From Thermoplasmata archaeon (GTDB lineage: Archaea > Thermoplasmatota > Thermoplasmata > Thermoplasmatales > Thermoplasmataceae): a DNA stretch of 14,952 bases. Below are positions 1 to 7,901 of this stretch, one piece after another (the first letter of the stretch is position 1; the number at the start of each line of letters is the position of its first letter). Under the pieces are notes generated by a model that made no database searches, had not been told where the DNA came from, and saw only the letters and a list, made by a program, of their open reading frames with translations. The translations under genes and the position numbers were made by a program. Where the stretch lies: assembly GCA_021833045.1 (NCBI GenBank), contig JAKBGP010000032.1, positions 1 through 14,952 on the forward strand, written 5' to 3'.

Positions 1-878
1 GGATGTGCAGGATTTGGGGGATTCGAACATCTTTTCCTCCTTGAAGAATTTTGGATTCGTGTCGCGGACGTGTTCTATGGCCTCCTGTTGGTCTAGCACA
101 GTATAGATGGCAGTTGTGTCAAGTCTTTCATGGCCCAGCATTTGACTAATGGTTTGCAGGTCCACTTTGTTTGAAAGCATGTTCCAGGCGTAAGTATGTC
201 TCAACTTGTGCCAGTTGAATTTGATCCCAGTCTTCTTGGTTATTCTGGCTGCCAAATTACCCATATACTTGGAGGTCACCTTTCCCTCTTTGGTCGTGAA
301 AACATATTCTGAGTCTGGATGGTTCCTTATCTTTAACCAATTGCTGAGGACTGCCTTCGTGGTTCCATCCAGATAAACATCCCTTGTCTTCTCCCCTTTC
401 CTTTCTCCACTCTGAGGGAGTCAGCGTGAATGTCTTTGATCTTCAAATTTGCGATTTCGCTTCTTCTAAGTCCCGTGTTCACAGTCAGAAGAATCATTGT
501 GTGATCTCTCATATCTTCAACTGTCATTCCTCTCGATCTTTCAATCAACAGTCTAATCTGGTCTGCATCGTATCTGTTGACAACGTACTTCTTCTTTGTC
601 CCTTGAACATAAATGAACTTGTCCCATCCTTCCTTTCCAAGAGAAGACTGGAAGGAAATCCACCTGTTGAGGTACTTGATGTATTCATTCACCTTCTGTT
701 TGGAAGACCCTTTCCTCCTCTCACGGATCAAGAATTCTCTTATGCTTTCCCTTGAAAAGAGTTCACACTGTTTGGAAAAGAATCTTATCTTTCTCGACGT
801 GTCTTCTATAGTGGATCTTGAAAACTTCTCATACATCCAATCTTCAAATTCTTGCAAGTCTGTTTCCACATATTCCAT
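1..878 (-). pseudogene. Tyrosine recombinase (XerA-like integrase), frameshifted, runs off left edge
   Basis: A site-specific recombinase of the tyrosine (XerC/D, archaeal XerA) family, which cuts and rejoins DNA through a 3'-phosphotyrosine intermediate. The first frame starts at ATG 878 and carries an N-terminal SAM-like core-binding domain (about residues 1-95). It then has the first catalytic Arg in TGLRRSEIANLK (about residues 135-146) and the beta-hairpin Lys in VEKGKGR. At about 384-396 the reading frame is lost by one missing base. The other frame continues as KTRDVYLDG and stays open to position 1. It carries HKLRH (196-210), GHE, and the nucleophile Tyr in TAIYTVLD (codon 103-105). 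All catalytic residues are therefore present but split over two frames. About 290 residues are visible, close to the usual XerA size. A real inactivating deletion, a sequencing error or a -1 frameshift would all look like this. The start abuts the stop of the preceding 73-codon gene. Confidence 0.9.
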
Positions 879-1100
879 TCACACAACAACTCCTCTAATT
901 GACTTCACGTATTTCTTATGGCTTCTTTTCGAAAACCTCAAATCATTGTCCCTTTGATTGCTTAACCCCCTCGGAAATTTAGATAGCCGTTCCAAGTAGC
1001 GAACAACATAAATCACTGCAAGTTTCTTTCCTTCAACTCTTATAACAACCTTGTTGTCTAGCTGCATTCCCAAACTATCAAACCAGGTCCCTACTGACAT
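879..1100 (-). CDS. Small basic protein of unknown function upstream of integrase
   Basis: A 73-residue, Lys/Arg-rich protein that I do not recognise. The start at ATG 1100 has a strong SD on the minus strand (GGAGGG, plus positions 1110-1115) with 9 bases of spacing. Its TGA is directly followed by the integrase ATG, so the two are very likely translated from one message. The C-terminal half is strongly basic (SKRSHKKYVKS), which would suit a nucleic-acid binding partner of the recombinase such as a directionality factor; that role is inference from position and charge only. The gene lies under the divergent control region shared with the ribbon-helix-helix gene. Confidence 0.6.
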   Translation of the reverse strand: MSVGTWFDSLGMQLDNKVVIRVEGKKLAVIYVVRYLERLSKFPRGLSNQRDNDLRFSKRSHKKYVKSIRGVVV

Positions 1101-1121
1101 AGACTTTATCCCTCCTTCTTT

Positions 1122-1142
1122 ATTGTCGATGACGTCGACAAT
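1122..1142. promoter_or_regulatory. Palindromic operator candidate between divergent genes
   Basis: A perfect inverted repeat with 8-bp arms, ATTGTCGA and TCGACAAT, around a 5-bp spacer TGACG. It sits between the shared TATA element and the SD of the minus-strand gene, so it would cover the expected minus-strand transcription start. It also lies just upstream of the promoter of the plus-strand ribbon-helix-helix gene. Ribbon-helix-helix dimers bind short palindromes of this kind, so autoregulation and repression of the integrase module by the neighbouring 52-residue protein is the natural reading. Confidence 0.6.
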
Positions 1143-1143
1143 G

Positions 1144-1153
1144 TATTTAAATT
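1144..1153. promoter_or_regulatory. Archaeal TATA element readable in both directions
   Basis: Plus strand TATTTAAATT. On the minus strand this gives TTTAAATA, a textbook archaeal box A, placing a start near 1122 and a leader of about 20 nt containing the SD of the 73-codon gene. On the plus strand TTTAAATT is centred about 25 bp upstream of ATG 1175, the spacing expected for a leaderless transcript. No experimental start is known, so both directions are inferred from spacing. Confidence 0.55.
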
Positions 1154-1174
1154 CGACATAACCATCTCCTTTTG

Positions 1175-1333
1175 ATGCCAGGGAAGAAAGGAAGGCCCAA
1201 GTCTGAGTTTCCGCAGCTTCGTGTTACAAAAGATACGTATGAGAAATTGAGGAAGCTACGCTTCAAACTTGAGAAGGAGTCAATGGATGAAGTTATATCC
1301 TGGCTTATTGAGCATTCAGAGAATAGGCTGTGA
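1175..1333 (+). CDS. Ribbon-helix-helix (CopG/Arc-like) DNA-binding regulator
   Basis: A 52-residue protein. A basic N-terminal arm (MPGKKGRPKSEFP) is followed by a short strand, LRVTKDTYEKLRKL, and two helices including KESMDEVISWLIEHSEN. This is the strand-helix-helix layout of the CopG/Arc/MetJ superfamily: the strand residues insert into the DNA major groove, and the pattern 'RVTKDTYEKL...ESMDEVIxxLI' is typical of archaeal plasmid and virus regulators. No SD is seen before ATG 1175, but a TATA element lies about 25 bp upstream, so the message is probably leaderless. It is divergent from the integrase module, with a palindrome between them that is its likely operator. A solitary antitoxin-like role is possible, but no toxin gene is adjacent. 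Confidence 0.8.
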   Translation: MPGKKGRPKSEFPQLRVTKDTYEKLRKLRFKLEKESMDEVISWLIEHSENRL

Positions 1334-1340
1334 TTTTTTT
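1334..1340 (+). terminator. T-run terminator after the RHH gene
   Basis: Seven consecutive T residues begin right after the TGA of the ribbon-helix-helix gene. Archaeal RNA polymerase terminates at oligo-T tracts without needing a hairpin, so this is a plausible end for the short transcript. Confidence 0.45.
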
Positions 1341-1646
1341 CTTAGCAATCCTATAAAGACTAACTAGTTTTATTTAGGTCACTTCTCTCTGTGGCCCTCT
1401 AAGAAATATAAAATATCGAACTGATAAAAGAAGAAAGATTGCTAGGGAAATTGAAGATATCATCAAAATTCTGACAATTCATTGGGGTAGATGACTATAA
1501 CTATTACTCTTAAATTGACTTCTGTAGATAGATTAATCTGAATCCATATTCAAGGACTTGGTAACAGAAAAGAAATTATAGAAGAATGTCTCAAATCTAG
1601 TTAGATATAAATAATGAAAAATTAATTGACTTATCGTGGTGAATTT
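1341..1646. other. Non-coding stretch before the nuclease operon
   Basis: About 300 AT-rich bases without a convincing gene. One open stretch near 1380-1490 has a coding-like composition (ending IARREI-like, then HWGR and TGA) but no usable start. The only clear element is the TATA box at its right end. Confidence 0.4.
1606..1613 (+). promoter_or_regulatory. TATA box of the 1647-2974 operon
   Basis: TATAAATA, matching the archaeal box A consensus. Transcription would start near 1633, giving a leader of about 14 nt that contains a GGTGA ribosome site (1638-1642) 4 bases before ATG 1647. Confidence 0.55.
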
Positions 1647-1793
1647 ATGTTAGAACCTTTAGTTCGCTTTTTAAGTACTTACGGACGTATTTCTGGGAAA
1701 TTGAACGCTTCAGAAAAATCCGAATACATTTTTCTAAGTAGTGATTCTGAACATCTCACCAATTTTTATATGTGCAGGAGAGAGAATGCCTGA
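1647..1793 (+). CDS. Short hypothetical protein, first gene of operon
   Basis: A 48-residue ORF starting MLEPLVRFLSTYGRIS. I do not recognise it. Support comes from context: a TATA box 34-41 bp upstream, a GGTGA SD just before the ATG, and an 8-base overlap of its end with the next gene's start (ATG 1786, TGA 1791-1793). The N-terminal half could form one amphipathic helix. It could also be a short leader peptide that couples translation to the following gene. Confidence 0.5.
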   Translation: MLEPLVRFLSTYGRISGKLNASEKSEYIFLSSDSEHLTNFYMCRRENA

Positions 1794-2274
1794 AGAATTC
1801 AAGTATACTGAATCAGCCGACAGAGTTGTTACAATGTTCAGGAAAATTATCCCTAGAGAATACATGGCTAAAATATACCAGGAGTACAAAGAAGGAATAT
1901 TCGAGCTCTCCTTAATTATAAAAAATGATCCAGATCTTAGGAAAGAGTACATGAGTCTGATAAATACCATATATGCAATCTCAGTCTGCTATAGAAATGT
2001 TATAAAGCCATTCAAAGGGGCAGCTTCTCTATTTGAAATGATATCAGAAGAAGGGGGTGGAAGTTCTATCTCTTTCGGAAGGGAGAGTATTACCATAGAG
2101 GATGCAAATGATTTTAATAACTTAACAAGTGATTTCGACCACCTTCTACGGGTATATCATCTCAGCACTTTCTTGTTTGAATATGAAAACAACTTAGAAT
2201 TCTATGATAAGACCAAGAAACATTTGATCAGTGTTAAGAAAATGCGGAGTGATAATGGGATCTCTTCCAAATGA
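1786..2274 (+). CDS. Helical protein of unknown function, partner of nuclease-like gene
   Basis: A 162-residue protein not recognised. ATG 1786 is chosen over the in-frame GTG at 1741 because GGAG (1777-1780) lies 5 bases before it and because the start overlaps the end of the preceding short gene. It is predicted mostly helical, with no signal peptide or membrane helix. A Gly/Ser-rich loop (EEGGGSSISFG) splits two helical halves, and the C-terminal half is acidic-aromatic (HLSTFLFEYENNLEFY). Its end overlaps the next start by 20 bases, so the two products are likely made together. A partner, inhibitor or specificity role for the nuclease-like neighbour is inference from this coupling. Confidence 0.7.
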   Translation: MPEEFKYTESADRVVTMFRKIIPREYMAKIYQEYKEGIFELSLIIKNDPDLRKEYMSLINTIYAISVCYRNVIKPFKGAASLFEMISEEGGGSSISFGRESITIEDANDFNNLTSDFDHLLRVYHLSTFLFEYENNLEFYDKTKKHLISVKKMRSDNGISSK

Positions 2275-2974
2275 AGAATGGCTAATTGATGGTATTTCAC
2301 GCTTCTTGACTCGTCACAATATTACAATTGATAGATATAGCGAAAAGTTGCCTCAGCTGTTTGAAATGATGGCCTACAATTTTGTCGTCTCCTACTACAG
2401 GAGGAAGGGATTCAAAGTCTGGCCCGTTAATCTTCAAAATGGCCATTTCAAATACAAGATCCAACCTTACGGCTATCCAGATAATTTTTCTTGGTTCGAA
2501 GGAAGCAAATTATATCGCAATAAGAATTGCGATATAGAAATACATCACAATTTGCCTGTGGAAGCGTTAGAGTGTAACACAACGTGCTTCATTACTCCAG
2601 ATGTATCGGTGATCAAGAAGGGATCACTAAAACAGTTGAATGATTCGTATTGGCTACTAAATCGCACAAGATATTATTTTGCCAGTAAAGAAGGCCTCCT
2701 TACTTTTTGTGAAGCTAAATATCTTGATCCATTCCCGGAACTATTATTCAATTTCATAGGAATGCTAGCAGCAATGAAGCCACTTAATGGAACATCAAAT
2801 AAGATGTTGTATGGGCTAAAGTTCATGGCTCCTTCGCTATTACTTGCTGGGTCCGGCAACAAGCATAACAGAAGAATTCAGAATTTCTTGATTAGAAAGT
2901 ATAGAATCAATGTCTTTTTTGGAGTACCAACCATTTCCAAATCGAGAATTAGCGAAATCTTAACGATAGATTAG
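2255..2974 (+). CDS. PD-(D/E)XK superfamily nuclease-like protein
   Basis: A 239-residue protein. ATG 2255 is preferred over the upstream in-frame GTG 2231 because GGAGTGAT, a near-perfect archaeal SD, lies just before it. A helix with an acidic residue (QLFEMMAYNFVVSYYRRKGF, about 34-53) precedes a beta core containing ITPDVSVI (113-120) and, after a hairpin, LTFCEAKYLDPF (149-160). Asp116, Glu153 and Lys155 form the PD...ExK pattern of restriction-endonuclease-fold nucleases. The helix-G-[FY]-x-V pattern ahead of it is also usual in this fold. Its substrate is unknown. It sits directly upstream of a type III restriction-modification pair but is not a standard subunit of that system, so it may be half of a separate two-gene defence module. 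Confidence 0.65.
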   Translation: MGSLPNEEWLIDGISRFLTRHNITIDRYSEKLPQLFEMMAYNFVVSYYRRKGFKVWPVNLQNGHFKYKIQPYGYPDNFSWFEGSKLYRNKNCDIEIHHNLPVEALECNTTCFITPDVSVIKKGSLKQLNDSYWLLNRTRYYFASKEGLLTFCEAKYLDPFPELLFNFIGMLAAMKPLNGTSNKMLYGLKFMAPSLLLAGSGNKHNRRIQNFLIRKYRINVFFGVPTISKSRISEILTID

Positions 2975-3125
2975 GTTTATTTACAGATGCAAAGCAAAAG
3001 TGCTATCCAGTCAACAACTATTATATCTGACCCTAAATGGCACAAGAAAACTATCTTCACTAAAATAACCTAGAGCAGCACTATTGTAACCATCTTGTAA
3101 AAGAATCCAGGGTGCCCTCAAGAAA

Positions 3126-3272
3126 GTGTCTGAGCCCCTAGGTAAACAAGCGGAGGCCTTCCTCAATATGGTTCTTATGATGAAACAATTTCCAACTGCA
3201 ATCGCAATAGAAAAATTAAAAGGGGTACTGGAATTAAAGTTCATACAGAGAAAATCAGTGAAGTTAAAATGA
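3126..3272 (+). CDS. Short ORF translationally coupled to mod
   Basis: An ORF ending KSVKLK, whose TGA overlaps the mod start as ATGA (3269-3272). The frame is open from 3090. GTG 3126 gives 48 residues and ATG 3168, with GGAGG at 3152-3156 upstream, gives 34. The sequence (EPLGKQAEAFLNMVLMMKQF, then PTAIAIEKLKGVLELKF) looks like two helices and has natural coding character. It is not recognised. The bases just upstream (2987-3110) show short coding-like pieces in the other frames, so this may be the surviving 3' end of a decayed gene. It could also serve as a re-initiation device for mod. Confidence 0.45.
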   Translation: MSEPLGKQAEAFLNMVLMMKQFPTAIAIEKLKGVLELKFIQRKSVKLK

Positions 3273-5263
3273 ATGACTTTGGATTATTTTGGAAAAATAA
3301 GAAGACAGAGGTTCAAAAAATACCCTTCCCTTTTCAGACAGTGGAAACAATAAATCTAGGTAGAAAAACAATTGGGACATTGGGAGCATACAGGGAGGAG
3401 AGCAAAGAATGGATGAACAAATTAGTCTGGGGAGATAACGTATATGTCCTTTCGTCCTTACTGCCGAATTTTGCAGGGAAAATTAACCTGATATATATTG
3501 ACCCTCCATTTTTTACAGGTACTGACATGAACATAACGATACAGATAGGTGAAAACAAAGCCGTGAAGGAGCCGTCTGCGATCGAAGAAATCGCCTATAG
3601 GAACATGTGGAAGGAGGGGCCAAGCTCATTTTTCCAATTCATGTACGATAGATTAGTGCTAATAAGACAACTACTTACCGAAAATGGAAGTCTACTAGTG
3701 AGATTTGATTATCATTATTCGCATTATGTAAAGGCGATTCTCGATGAAGTGTTCGGTTATGAGAATTTTGTTAATGAGATTATTGTCAATAGAGGAAGAA
3801 ATGTGGCTGGTGCAAGAGGAAATATGGAAATAGACAACGATGTGATATTTTGGTATTCTAAGACAAGTACATTCATTTTTAACGAATTTAAGATAGCAAG
3901 ACCTATTTCAGATATGAAATGGACCCAATTCTTGATGCCGGAGGTCAGATACCCAAGAGAAAGAGAATTTCTAGGAAAAATTCTGACTCCGCCTCAAGGT
4001 CAACACTTCTCTTTAGTTCAGGAAAAGGTCAACAAGTTGTTGTCAGATTATTATTTAAGACTCCACTGCAAGAGTTGTGGAGCATTTTATTTTAAATCAA
4101 GGTCCGATGATGATCTATTTAGAAGAATGAAAAAAAGGGAAAATCGTTTCAAATTTTATGACCTTAAATCAACTGATATTATTCATGGAGTTGAAAGAAT
4201 TGATAAGTGCCTAGAATGTTCTTCGTCTGATTTTGCAGTTCAGTATCTTGGTTCAGATGAAAAGAAGGTGAGCAATTTATGGACTGATATCGAATCATAT
4301 GCACACATCACGGGATATCCTACAGAAAACTCAGAAGAATTGTTAACAAGAGTCATTTCCATTGCATCCAATGAGAATGATATAGTAGCTGACTTCTTTG
4401 CAGGATCTGGCACCACTCCTGTGGTAGCTGAAAAATTAGGAAGAAAATGGATTGCTTGTGATATAGGAAGATTTTCAATTCATACGATAAGAAAGAGATT
4501 GCTGGACACTCCTCAATGTAGGCCGTTTGAAATATTAAATTTGGGAAAATATGAAAGGAAGTTTTGGATGGAGAAAGAGTATGGAGATGCTTTAAGACAG
4601 TATTTTGATTTCATTCTGCAGTTGTATCACGCAAAACCAGTGACGTATATGAGTACCATTCAAGGCATTTTAGAACGAAGAGCTATACATGTTGGTTACG
4701 TGGATTACCCTGTAACAAAGAGTGAAATTGAAGAAGCTACGACTGAAGCAAAGAAGAACGACTTTGGTGAATTAGACATTCTAGGATGGGAGTTTGAAAT
4801 GGGTTTGAACGAAATAGCGATCAAACAGATCGTAGAAAGCCATAATATTAAAGTAAATCTCAAGAAAATACCAACCGAGGCAATGGACAAGAGAGCAGTA
4901 GACAACGGAGATATTCAATTTTTCGGATTGGCTTTTCTTGAGACTGAGATAGTAAGAAACCGGGAAGAAGTTCTTGTTAGACTGAAGAATTTTATAATAC
5001 CAAATCCAGAAGAGATACCAGAAGAGGCTAGAAACAAGATAAAGAAGTGGAGTGATTATATAGACTATTGGAGCGTAGATTGGGATTACAATAGCGATGT
5101 ATTCCATAACCAGTGGCAAGATTTCAGAACTAAGGGTAATCTTGATCTAAAACTTAAATCAATGCCACATCACTATGATAAGGGGAAGCATCTCATAATG
5201 ATTAAAGTAATAGACATCTTTGGGAATGATACTACAAAGGTTGAAGAGGTGGAGGTCGATTGA
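3269..5263 (+). CDS. mod: Type III restriction-modification methyltransferase subunit (Mod)
   Basis: DNA adenine-N6 methyltransferase of 664 residues, the modification and recognition subunit of a type III system. It uses S-adenosylmethionine to methylate one strand of a short asymmetric site, and it guides Res. The catalytic motif IV (LIYIDPPFFTG, DPPF 78-81) precedes the AdoMet-binding motif I (DFFAGSGTTPVVAEKLGRKW, 376-394). This order, with the target-recognition region between them, is the beta class typical of Mod. The recognition region holds two CxxC knuckles, LHCKSCG (267-270) and DKCLECS (314-317), probably one zinc site. The C-terminal part of about 240 residues is unassigned and could bind Res. 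The start overlaps the preceding short ORF (ATGA) and the end overlaps res (TTGA). The length is normal and all motifs are intact, so it should be active. Confidence 0.93.
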   Translation: MNDFGLFWKNKKTEVQKIPFPFQTVETINLGRKTIGTLGAYREESKEWMNKLVWGDNVYVLSSLLPNFAGKINLIYIDPPFFTGTDMNITIQIGENKAVKEPSAIEEIAYRNMWKEGPSSFFQFMYDRLVLIRQLLTENGSLLVRFDYHYSHYVKAILDEVFGYENFVNEIIVNRGRNVAGARGNMEIDNDVIFWYSKTSTFIFNEFKIARPISDMKWTQFLMPEVRYPREREFLGKILTPPQGQHFSLVQEKVNKLLSDYYLRLHCKSCGAFYFKSRSDDDLFRRMKKRENRFKFYDLKSTDIIHGVERIDKCLECSSSDFAVQYLGSDEKKVSNLWTDIESYAHITGYPTENSEELLTRVISIASNENDIVADFFAGSGTTPVVAEKLGRKWIACDIGRFSIHTIRKRLLDTPQCRPFEILNLGKYERKFWMEKEYGDALRQYFDFILQLYHAKPVTYMSTIQGILERRAIHVGYVDYPVTKSEIEEATTEAKKNDFGELDILGWEFEMGLNEIAIKQIVESHNIKVNLKKIPTEAMDKRAVDNGDIQFFGLAFLETEIVRNREEVLVRLKNFIIPNPEEIPEEARNKIKKWSDYIDYWSVDWDYNSDVFHNQWQDFRTKGNLDLKLKSMPHHYDKGKHLIMIKVIDIFGNDTTKVEEVEVD

Positions 5264-7791
5264 ATCCAACTGAGGAACCTAAAAAGAGAATTCCTACTAC
5301 AGCTCCTTTGGTAGATAAGATAAGAGAAGACGTAAAAGAGTGGAGAATCAATGGCTATAAGGGAGCATCAAATACAACGAAGAGGCTCCTTGAATTTTGG
5401 TTTGAAGAGGAACACTATGTTGACGGAAAAGTATTCGAATATTACTTTGCACAAAGAGAATCGATTGAAACAATGATATATCTTTACGAGGTCAAGAAAC
5501 ATCGGAATCTGCGTGACTTAATAATAAATTATGATACAACGAAGAAGGTAGCATACAACCCACACGACGATAAGTTTGCGAAATATTGTTTTAAAATGGC
5601 AACAGGAAGCGGCAAGACTCTAGTCATGTCTCTCGGTATAGTTTGGAGTTATTTTAATAAAATCTTAGAGAAGAATGACGATTTTACATCTAACTTCCTC
5701 TTACTTGCGCCAAATATTGCAGTTTATGAAAGACTGAAACAAGATTTTGAGAACGGAAATGCTTTCAAAACATTTCCACTAATTCCCGATGAGTTTCAAC
5801 ATATATGGGATATGCAAACAATTCTTGGTGATAATATAACCAACAAAACTTCTAGCAATGTGATATTGCTCTCAAACATCCAAAAATTCTATGAGCGAAT
5901 TGATCCATCTTCAAATCCAGTTGAAGAATTAGTTGGAAAGAGACCAACTGCTGAAATTAAAACAGGAGATTATCTCATAAATGTCGTAAATTCCCTTGAG
6001 AATATTTCTGTGATTAACGATGAGGCTCATCACGTATGGGATAAGGACATAGTGTGGCATCAGTTGATAGACAAATTATTCGATTCATTTGAGAAAGAGG
6101 GAAAGAGTTTCTCGTTTCAATTAGATTTTACCGCGACCCCAAAGAGACAGGACACAGGAAGCCTGTTCGGTTGGATAGTTACTGACTTTCCACTTGCAGA
6201 TGCAATTAACACAAGTGTAGTTAAAAGGCCAATAATAGGAGAAGTAGAAAACCCAGTTGAGACTCCGTCCGAACGTGCGGATGTCGTCTATAGGGATTAT
6301 ATTGAAGGCTCTATAAGGCGTTGGAAGTATTATGACAACAAGATGAGCAAGGTTGACAAGAGACCGATACTTTTCGTAATGGCAACTAAAACTAAGGAGG
6401 CTAGTGAAATAAAGGAGTACTTAGAGACTAAGAAAGAGTTTAGGGGGAAGTCTTTACTGATACACACGGATCTTAAAGGAAATGTTAGTGAAAAGGATTG
6501 GATTCAGTTAAAAAAAGATGCAAGAGAGATAGATACGGGACGTAAGTACCGAGCTATTATCAGTGTCCTAATGCTGAGAGAGGGATGGGATGTTAAGAAC
6601 GTCACAGTCATTCTGGGACTGAGGCCTTACACATCAAAGGCAGAAATTCTGCCAGAACAAACACTTGGAAGAGGTTTGAGGTTAATGTTTGGATCTGAAT
6701 CAGGATTTGAGGAAACAGTTGACGTATTTGGTACTAAAGCATTCGTTGATTTCATAGATCAAGAAATGAAAAAACAGGGAGTGGAACTCCAAAGATTCAA
6801 AGAAAGAAATTTGCCAGAAATTACCAACATCTTCGTCGACGTATCTAAAATCAAGTACAATTTTGAGATTCCTATTCTTACCCCGAAATTTAAGAGGGAA
6901 AATAGGTCGTTCGAGGAAATAAAAATAGATGCTCTTCCTATCGGTAAATTTGGTTTGGAGTTGGAACAATATTTAAACGAGAGAAGGTCTCGAGGGGTAG
7001 ATGCACTAACTCAAGAAGAGAAGTGGAGAGACAGATGGATACAGCCCATTCCTGAAAATTATGAATCAGTAGTATCGTACATCACAAACCTCATTTTGAG
7101 AAGTTGCAAAATACCATCTCGAAATAGTGAACTGGTTTCAATTGTGGATTCATATATCACAAAGAAATTGTTTACAACCATAATAACCGAAGAAATCAAG
7201 GCTGATTTCAGGTTTCTTTTAAATTTGTCTGAAACAAGAATCGTGGATTTTCTTATTAAATTGTTTGTAGGTGTGGTTAACAAACTTTCAATAAATCTAA
7301 CAGAAGTTAAGTTTGCAGGAGAAGTAAAAGAAATCAAATCAGTTGAACCATCTCTCACTAGGAAGAAGACTTATGAACCAAAGAAGTGTGTTTTGAACAA
7401 AATTCCGGTTGCTAATGATTTTGAATATGACTTTTGTAAATTCTTGGACGAAGCTGAAGACGTTGAGAAATTCGTAAAGAATGACGTCTACTTGAATTTT
7501 TATCTTGAATATGTAAACTCGAATAAGGCACTTTCATATTACCAGCCTGACTTTGTAATTGAAACTACTCTTGGATTTCTCTTGGTGGAGACTAAAGGAA
7601 GGGAAGATCCTGACGTAATCCTGAAAGATAGCAGAGCTAAATCATGGTGTGAAGATGTCACTAATCTCACAGGAAAAAATTGGGAATACCTCAAGGTTCC
7701 GTTGAATGTATTTTACAATAATATTGGCGAAAGAAATATTACAAGACTGAAAGAAATAATCAGGTCGTACGAAGAAATATCTCATCTTTGA
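5260..7791 (+). CDS. res: Type III restriction enzyme subunit (Res), helicase-nuclease
   Basis: The ATP-dependent restriction subunit, 843 residues. It has superfamily 2 helicase motifs: Walker A MATGSGKT (113-120), DEAH (254-257), motif III FTATP (290-294), and a second RecA domain with LREGWDVKN and the arginine-finger region PEQTLGRGLRL. The C-terminal nuclease domain is PD-(D/E)XK, with YYQPDF (Asp764) and VETKGRED (Glu777, Lys779). In this family, ATP hydrolysis drives long-range communication between two oppositely oriented unmethylated sites before cleavage. The start is TTG 5260, overlapping the mod stop by four bases and preceded by GGAGG (5251-5255), so its synthesis is coupled to Mod. 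Domain order and length are typical, and no motif is missing. Confidence 0.93.
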   Translation: MNPTEEPKKRIPTTAPLVDKIREDVKEWRINGYKGASNTTKRLLEFWFEEEHYVDGKVFEYYFAQRESIETMIYLYEVKKHRNLRDLIINYDTTKKVAYNPHDDKFAKYCFKMATGSGKTLVMSLGIVWSYFNKILEKNDDFTSNFLLLAPNIAVYERLKQDFENGNAFKTFPLIPDEFQHIWDMQTILGDNITNKTSSNVILLSNIQKFYERIDPSSNPVEELVGKRPTAEIKTGDYLINVVNSLENISVINDEAHHVWDKDIVWHQLIDKLFDSFEKEGKSFSFQLDFTATPKRQDTGSLFGWIVTDFPLADAINTSVVKRPIIGEVENPVETPSERADVVYRDYIEGSIRRWKYYDNKMSKVDKRPILFVMATKTKEASEIKEYLETKKEFRGKSLLIHTDLKGNVSEKDWIQLKKDAREIDTGRKYRAIISVLMLREGWDVKNVTVILGLRPYTSKAEILPEQTLGRGLRLMFGSESGFEETVDVFGTKAFVDFIDQEMKKQGVELQRFKERNLPEITNIFVDVSKIKYNFEIPILTPKFKRENRSFEEIKIDALPIGKFGLELEQYLNERRSRGVDALTQEEKWRDRWIQPIPENYESVVSYITNLILRSCKIPSRNSELVSIVDSYITKKLFTTIITEEIKADFRFLLNLSETRIVDFLIKLFVGVVNKLSINLTEVKFAGEVKEIKSVEPSLTRKKTYEPKKCVLNKIPVANDFEYDFCKFLDEAEDVEKFVKNDVYLNFYLEYVNSNKALSYYQPDFVIETTLGFLLVETKGREDPDVILKDSRAKSWCEDVTNLTGKNWEYLKVPLNVFYNNIGERNITRLKEIIRSYEEISHL

Positions 7792-7870
7792 ATATTGAGA
7801 AATAGGAAGGATAATTAAAGTTCCAAACGAGACCATGTTTTATGCTAATCCTCTGAATAGGAATTGACAG

Positions 7871-7876
7871 AAAAAA
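7871..7876 (-). terminator. Oligo-T terminator (minus strand) in convergent gap
   Basis: Six A residues on the plus strand give T6 in the minus-strand transcript, about 25 nt beyond the stop of the 510-residue gene. It lies in the 110-bp gap between the convergent res gene and that gene. No hairpin accompanies it, as is common in archaea. Confidence 0.4.
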
Positions 7877-7901
7877 TGGAAGTGTGGGTATTCTCTGTCT
7901 T

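Noticed and set aside
384..957. Plus-strand open frames across the integrase
   Set aside because: They are antisense to the recombinase coding sequence, whose family motifs are unmistakable. The plus-strand translations show no family pattern and have no ribosome site.
1175..1333. Toxin-antitoxin pair reading of the ribbon-helix-helix gene
   Set aside because: No adjacent toxin-sized gene follows; a T tract and 300 non-coding bases come next, so a stand-alone regulator is the simpler reading.
1380..1491. Coding-like stretch ending IHWGR and TGA
   Set aside because: There is no ATG, GTG or TTG start with a ribosome site, and too few codons to judge. Kept only as a note in the intergenic entry.
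3011..3244. Minus-strand 77-codon frame before mod
   Set aside because: Low-complexity hydrophobic translation, no SD or TATA, and antisense to a frame that overlaps mod as ATGA.
4781..5119. Minus-strand frame with apparent membrane helices inside mod
   Set aside because: Antisense shadow of the Mod C-terminal region; hydrophobicity arises from the complement of charged codons.
5260..7791. Type I restriction HsdR
   Set aside because: No HsdS or HsdM gene is present, the nuclease domain is C-terminal rather than N-terminal, and the partner is a beta-class Mod; the type III assignment fits every point.
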